64,000 bases of DNA from Elioraea tepida (GTDB lineage Bacteria; Pseudomonadota; Alphaproteobacteria; Acetobacterales; Acetobacteraceae). The notes under the pieces are model-generated. The model saw only the letters and a list, made by a program, of their open reading frames with translations. It made no database searches and was not told the DNA's origin. The position numbers and the translations under genes are program-made. The DNA lies in assembly GCF_019203965.1 (NCBI RefSeq), contig NZ_CP076448.1, forward strand, positions 2,061,001 to 2,125,000. The letters run 5' to 3'. Shown one piece after another: positions 63,801 through 64,000 of the stretch (position 1 is its first letter; every line of letters starts with the position of its first letter).

Positions 63801-64000
63801 CGCGGACGTCGGCGAGCCGGATGTCGAGCGGGCGATCGATTCCTCCGCCGAACCCCTCCCAGGCGAGCGCCGCGCTGCCGATCGAGACGCGCACACCGCC
63901 GTCGCCGCGATTGACGTAGTCCTCCATCGCGCGCGCGAGCTGGTCGAGCGGCAACGGCCCCTGGGCGAGCCGCCAGGCGAGCGCGCCGATCCCGGCTGCC
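60859..64000 (-). CDS. AsmA-like / YhdP family (DUF3971) protein, C-terminal part (5' end outside window)
   Basis: The frame is open to the right edge, so the N-terminus is missing; about 1,047 residues are seen. The visible start reads IGALAWRLAQGPLPLDQLAR then YVNRGDGGVRVSIGSAALAW, close to the membrane-proximal part of YhdP/AsmA-like proteins. Long beta-rich stretches follow, with the C-terminal AsmA-type block (LDLARGPGVSFTRAVASFTW, RIDLEGTIVPAYVFNSLLGR, RIPVIGRLF). Such proteins span the periplasm and move phospholipids to the outer membrane. The tail is Gln/Pro/Gly-rich. It lies 77 bp upstream of the chemotaxis receptor on the same strand. Confidence 0.87.
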   Translation of the reverse strand, partial: AAGIGALAWRLAQGPLPLDQLARAMEDYVNRGDGGVRVSIGSAALAWEGFGGGIDRPLDIRLADVRVLDSAGAEAVVLPEGEVSLGLRSLLLGRFEPRAVRLRGLRIAVLRGEDGALSLDLGGGEAPAPERGPGAANDHRLLAEFGLAPAPAGTTPRFAELRRLVVTAAEVTVDDRQLGARWTIPDATLSLQRRPVARGTAIVLEASGVASADAARLPVRLAAEIGPDGAIEGEIALEAARPAELAAALPALSALAAVEAPAVATLRARRASDGTLASAELRAELGAGGVVLPGGSPLPLTSARLSARYDPSGITLDSFTLVLPGTAGPSPTLTLSGAAIPDADGDWIAEARIRLDALSFADLPKLWPEGVAMNERRWIAANITTGLARELDIRLRAIIPPSRDELIPERISGTVRGENLTVHYLRPMPPVEGVAAVVTFASLAEIDIATKGGRLGGITVPEGRVRLFDLDRRPNRAEVTLRIESAVEEALALIAHPKLDLFSRRGAPPPGITGRGELSLSLAFPLLDALTLDEIDVAVSARARDLRVPALLAGRDLERGRAELTASRTGLRLAGTGVFGPIQAEVTGEMDFRSGPPTQVVERYTAKASPQEGLAALFDLDLAPYLTGPIGAEATLELRRNGQGAATVRADLARARLAVPELGVEKPPGHPGTAEARLALGPGGRLTGADLVRLEAGDIFGRARFRLGRDGRLERIEVTEARLSESRLSGSVLLPERPGGDYAVTLRAPVIDLSRRSREADQTRDPGRAQPTLVVDAAIDRLVFRPGHELREVRGRGALARGVIARAEASALAGQRGTMRLAIAPEGPGRRSFTLTADDAGAVLNALDVLTTMAGGTLTIRGIFDDTQPGHPLTGEAELLDFRLREAPAAARVLQAMTLYGVLDLARGPGVSFTRAVASFTWDDRRLELRDARAISASLGVTAQGTIDRANGRIDLEGTIVPAYVFNSLLGRIPVIGRLFSPEQGGGVFAASYRVRGPLDDPEATVNPLAALTPGFLRGLFGIFEGGQQGPPQSPPGTNDSRQGGG

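Overview
The window is very GC-rich, densely coded chromosomal DNA from an alphaproteobacterium, most likely Acetobacteraceae or a close Rhodospirillales relative. This rests on the class I lysyl-tRNA synthetase, the aroQ-accB-accC-aat block, an alphaproteobacterial-type ornithine decarboxylase leader, a fused ThiS-ThiG, the IscR-led cysteine desulfurase cluster and the alphaproteobacterial elongator tRNA-Met. There is no rRNA, CRISPR array, integrase, transposase or prophage module. Taxonomy is inferred from gene content only.

Layout. 1-9.2 kb: 3' end of an S24 (LexA-like) regulator, a short MprF-type flippase beside class I lysS, a DinG/XPD-like helicase, a TerB-like protein and an FtsH paralogue. 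9.2-16.9 kb: one minus-strand operon for uptake and ring opening of a cyclic ureide or pyrimidine-like compound (two paralogous NMT1/THI5-type binding proteins, permease, ATPase, dihydroorotase-like enzyme, SDR, deaminase-like amidohydrolase). It also holds a 54-residue mini-gene equal to only the C-terminus of the binding proteins. 17-22 kb: DUF4412 protein, aat, accC, accB, aroQ and the divergent thiS-thiG fusion. 22-31.6 kb: leader-controlled ornithine decarboxylase, a divergent alkaline phosphatase, DsbA-like and M48 proteins, a gamma-glutamyltransferase lipoprotein, an aminotransferase, an RlmI-like methyltransferase and a trypsin-like protease.

31.7-48.6 kb is the most unusual part: a six-gene minus-strand operon. 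It encodes a ~3,290-residue repeat protein (LEPR-XLL-like N-terminus, seven ~300-residue tandem units, one cysteine, no Sec signal), a TolC-like channel, a small lipoprotein, a PqqD-M50-HlyD fusion membrane protein, a HlyD adaptor and a second HlyD-like adaptor with a cytoplasmic GAF-like half. No ABC ATPase is present. I read this as a candidate dedicated export system for the giant surface protein, with the M50-type protein in the inner-membrane position.

48.9-64 kb: tRNA-Met(CAT), cytochrome c, tyrS and anmK (divergent), and an alpha/beta-hydrolase whose nucleophile serine is replaced by glutamine. A sulfur/Fe-S block follows (cysE, iscR, two cysteine desulfurases, ferredoxin, tenA, mnmA), preceded by a strong IscR type-1-like operator. 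The window ends with a chemotaxis receptor and the C-terminal part of a large AsmA/YhdP-like protein that runs off the right edge. Thiamine (thiSG, tenA) and sulfur transfer (iscS, mnmA) recur but are not in one operon.
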